Assembly (NCBI GenBank): GCA_002329385.1 | Contig: DCTR01000024.1 | Location: 45,654-59,924 of the forward strand | Direction of reading: 5' to 3' | DNA: 14,271 bases | Origin: Candidatus Shapirobacteria bacterium UBA1435 | GTDB taxonomy: Bacteria > Patescibacteriota > Microgenomatia > UBA12405 | Shown: one piece after another, positions 13,441 to 14,271 of the stretch | Layout of the letters: each line of letters starts with the position of its first letter | How positions within the stretch are numbered: the first letter of the stretch is position 1 | Notes under the pieces: model-generated | What the model saw: the letters and a program-made list of their open reading frames with translations, nothing else | Databases searched by the model: none | Told to the model about the DNA's origin: nothing | Made by a program: the position numbers and the translations under genes

Positions 13441-14271
13441 ATTCGTTATCATACCATGCACCGATTGATACCATATCGTCCGATATAACTTTAGTCATCC
13501 TGCTGTCGATGATGCACGAACCGCTGTTACCGATTATGTCACTTGAGACTAAAGGCTCGTAAGATATTTTCAGTTTGCCCACCAGTCTTGGGTCAACGCT
13601 GGCCTGTTCCAGTATTGAGTTGACTTCTTCGGTGGTCGTTTTTCTGACCAGTTTAAATGTTAAATCGGAGTATGATCCGCACACCACCGGCACTCTTATC
13701 GCCGTCCCCGCAAACCGTCCCCTTGCTTCCGGATAGGCCGCCACCACCGCCTCTGCCGCCCCTGTCGAAGTCGGCACAATATTAATCGCCGCCGCCCTTG
13801 ATCTTCTTGGATCTTTGCATATCCCATCCACCAGGTTTTGGTTCGTTGTATAGGCATGAACCGTCGTTAATACTCCCTCTTGAAAACCGATTTTTTCGTC
13901 AATGATTTTTACTATCGGAGCCACGCAGTTAGTCGTACACGATCCGTTTGAAATCAGTGGCTCGCCCCTATACCTGTCCTCGTTTACCCCCAATATATAA
14001 ACCGGTATTTTTGGATCCTTAGCCGGTGCCGATATTACCACCTTTTTTGCCCCTGCCTTGATATGGGCCAATGCCTTATTGTCCGTAAATGCTCCGGTGC
14101 ACTCCAGCACTACCTCAACGCCGTAATTTTTCCAGCCAATTTTGCTCGGATCCATCTCTCCCAAAATCGGTATTTCCTGATCGCCGATAGCCAATCTTCC
14201 CAATTCTCCACCTTTCTCTGGGTCTTTTGCTTCCACTTTAGCCGGCGATCTTCCATAAACCGAATCATACT
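13382..14271 (-). CDS. gap: Glyceraldehyde-3-phosphate dehydrogenase (5' end outside window)
   Basis: Phosphorylating type I GAPDH, oxidising glyceraldehyde-3-phosphate to 1,3-bisphosphoglycerate with NAD(P). The in-frame text at the window edge reads YDSVYGRSPAKVEAKD, matching the conserved YDSVHGxFxGxV segment, so roughly the first 45 residues lie outside and the GTG at 14236 is internal. The fragment has 295 residues. The catalytic Cys is in SNGSCTTNC (normally SNASCTTNC) and the partner His is in TTVHAYT; the phosphate-binding segment TSTGAA and the C-terminal WYDNEYGYSCR are present. One segment normally reading RVPTxxVSVVDL is RVPVVCGSYSDL here, an unusual change. It heads the visible minus-strand run with the VTT, Rpe-like and LOG-like genes. 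Confidence 0.96.
   Translation of the reverse strand, partial: YDSVYGRSPAKVEAKDPEKGGELGRLAIGDQEIPILGEMDPSKIGWKNYGVEVVLECTGAFTDNKALAHIKAGAKKVVISAPAKDPKIPVYILGVNEDRYRGEPLISNGSCTTNCVAPIVKIIDEKIGFQEGVLTTVHAYTTNQNLVDGICKDPRRSRAAAINIVPTSTGAAEAVVAAYPEARGRFAGTAIRVPVVCGSYSDLTFKLVRKTTTEEVNSILEQASVDPRLVGKLKISYEPLVSSDIIGNSGSCIIDSRMTKVISDDMVSIGAWYDNEYGYSCRLVEMGMLVGKENP

Noticed and set aside
1..14271. CRISPR arrays, insertion sequences or defence genes.
   Set aside because: No regularly spaced repeats, transposase motifs, terminal inverted repeats or nuclease/helicase defence signatures were seen on either strand.

Overview
The window looks like a compact chromosomal segment of a Candidate Phyla Radiation (Patescibacteria, most likely Microgenomates-type) bacterium. 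This is inferred from the gene families and layout: a DUF5667-like membrane protein, a WecA/MraY-like transferase with an aberrant active site, small orphan membrane proteins, genes that abut or overlap, and almost no Shine-Dalgarno sequences. No rRNA or other taxonomic marker is present, so the assignment is tentative. No mobile element, CRISPR array, tRNA or defence system was seen.

Layout. (1) 1-388, plus strand: the 3' end of an unrecognised gene, converging on the next block. (2) 5215-395, minus strand: an apparent operon of a DUF5667-like membrane protein followed by two tandem class A penicillin-binding proteins, all overlapping or nearly abutting, behind an extended -10 promoter at 5258-5266. 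Upstream on the same strand is a small nucleotidyltransferase gene (6072-5302), possibly preceded by a 39-codon ORF. (3) 6290-9692, plus strand: a surface-glycan block with a GT2-type membrane glycosyltransferase, two small membrane proteins and a WecA/MraY-like phosphoglycosyltransferase, behind the best promoter in the window (6191-6219). (4) 10482-9670, minus: a PEGA/SH3b lipoprotein. (5) 10579-11676, plus: a CapA-like metallophosphatase-fold protein, divergent from the lipoprotein. (6) 14271-11666, minus: GAPDH (cut by the window edge), a VTT/DedA-like membrane protein, a ribulose-phosphate 3-epimerase-like protein and a LOG-like (SLOG superfamily) protein, with short spacings or overlaps.

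How the parts fit. Most of the window concerns the envelope: peptidoglycan polymerisation (two bifunctional PBPs), lipid-linked or surface glycan synthesis (GT2 and WecA-like), a CapA-like enzyme and an SH3b/PEGA lipoprotein that may bind the wall. The right end carries central carbon metabolism (GAPDH, Rpe-like). There is no gene-free stretch longer than 300 bases; the longest, 6073-6289, holds the divergent promoter region and the possible small ORF.

Points most worth a second look are the WecA/MraY-like protein that has lost several catalytic-site acidic residues, the paired PBPs coupled to a DUF5667-like protein, the possible small ORF coupled to the nucleotidyltransferase, a pyrimidine-rich plus strand that affects genes of both orientations, and promoter positions suggesting leaderless transcripts. 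I did not find an obviously new multi-gene system.
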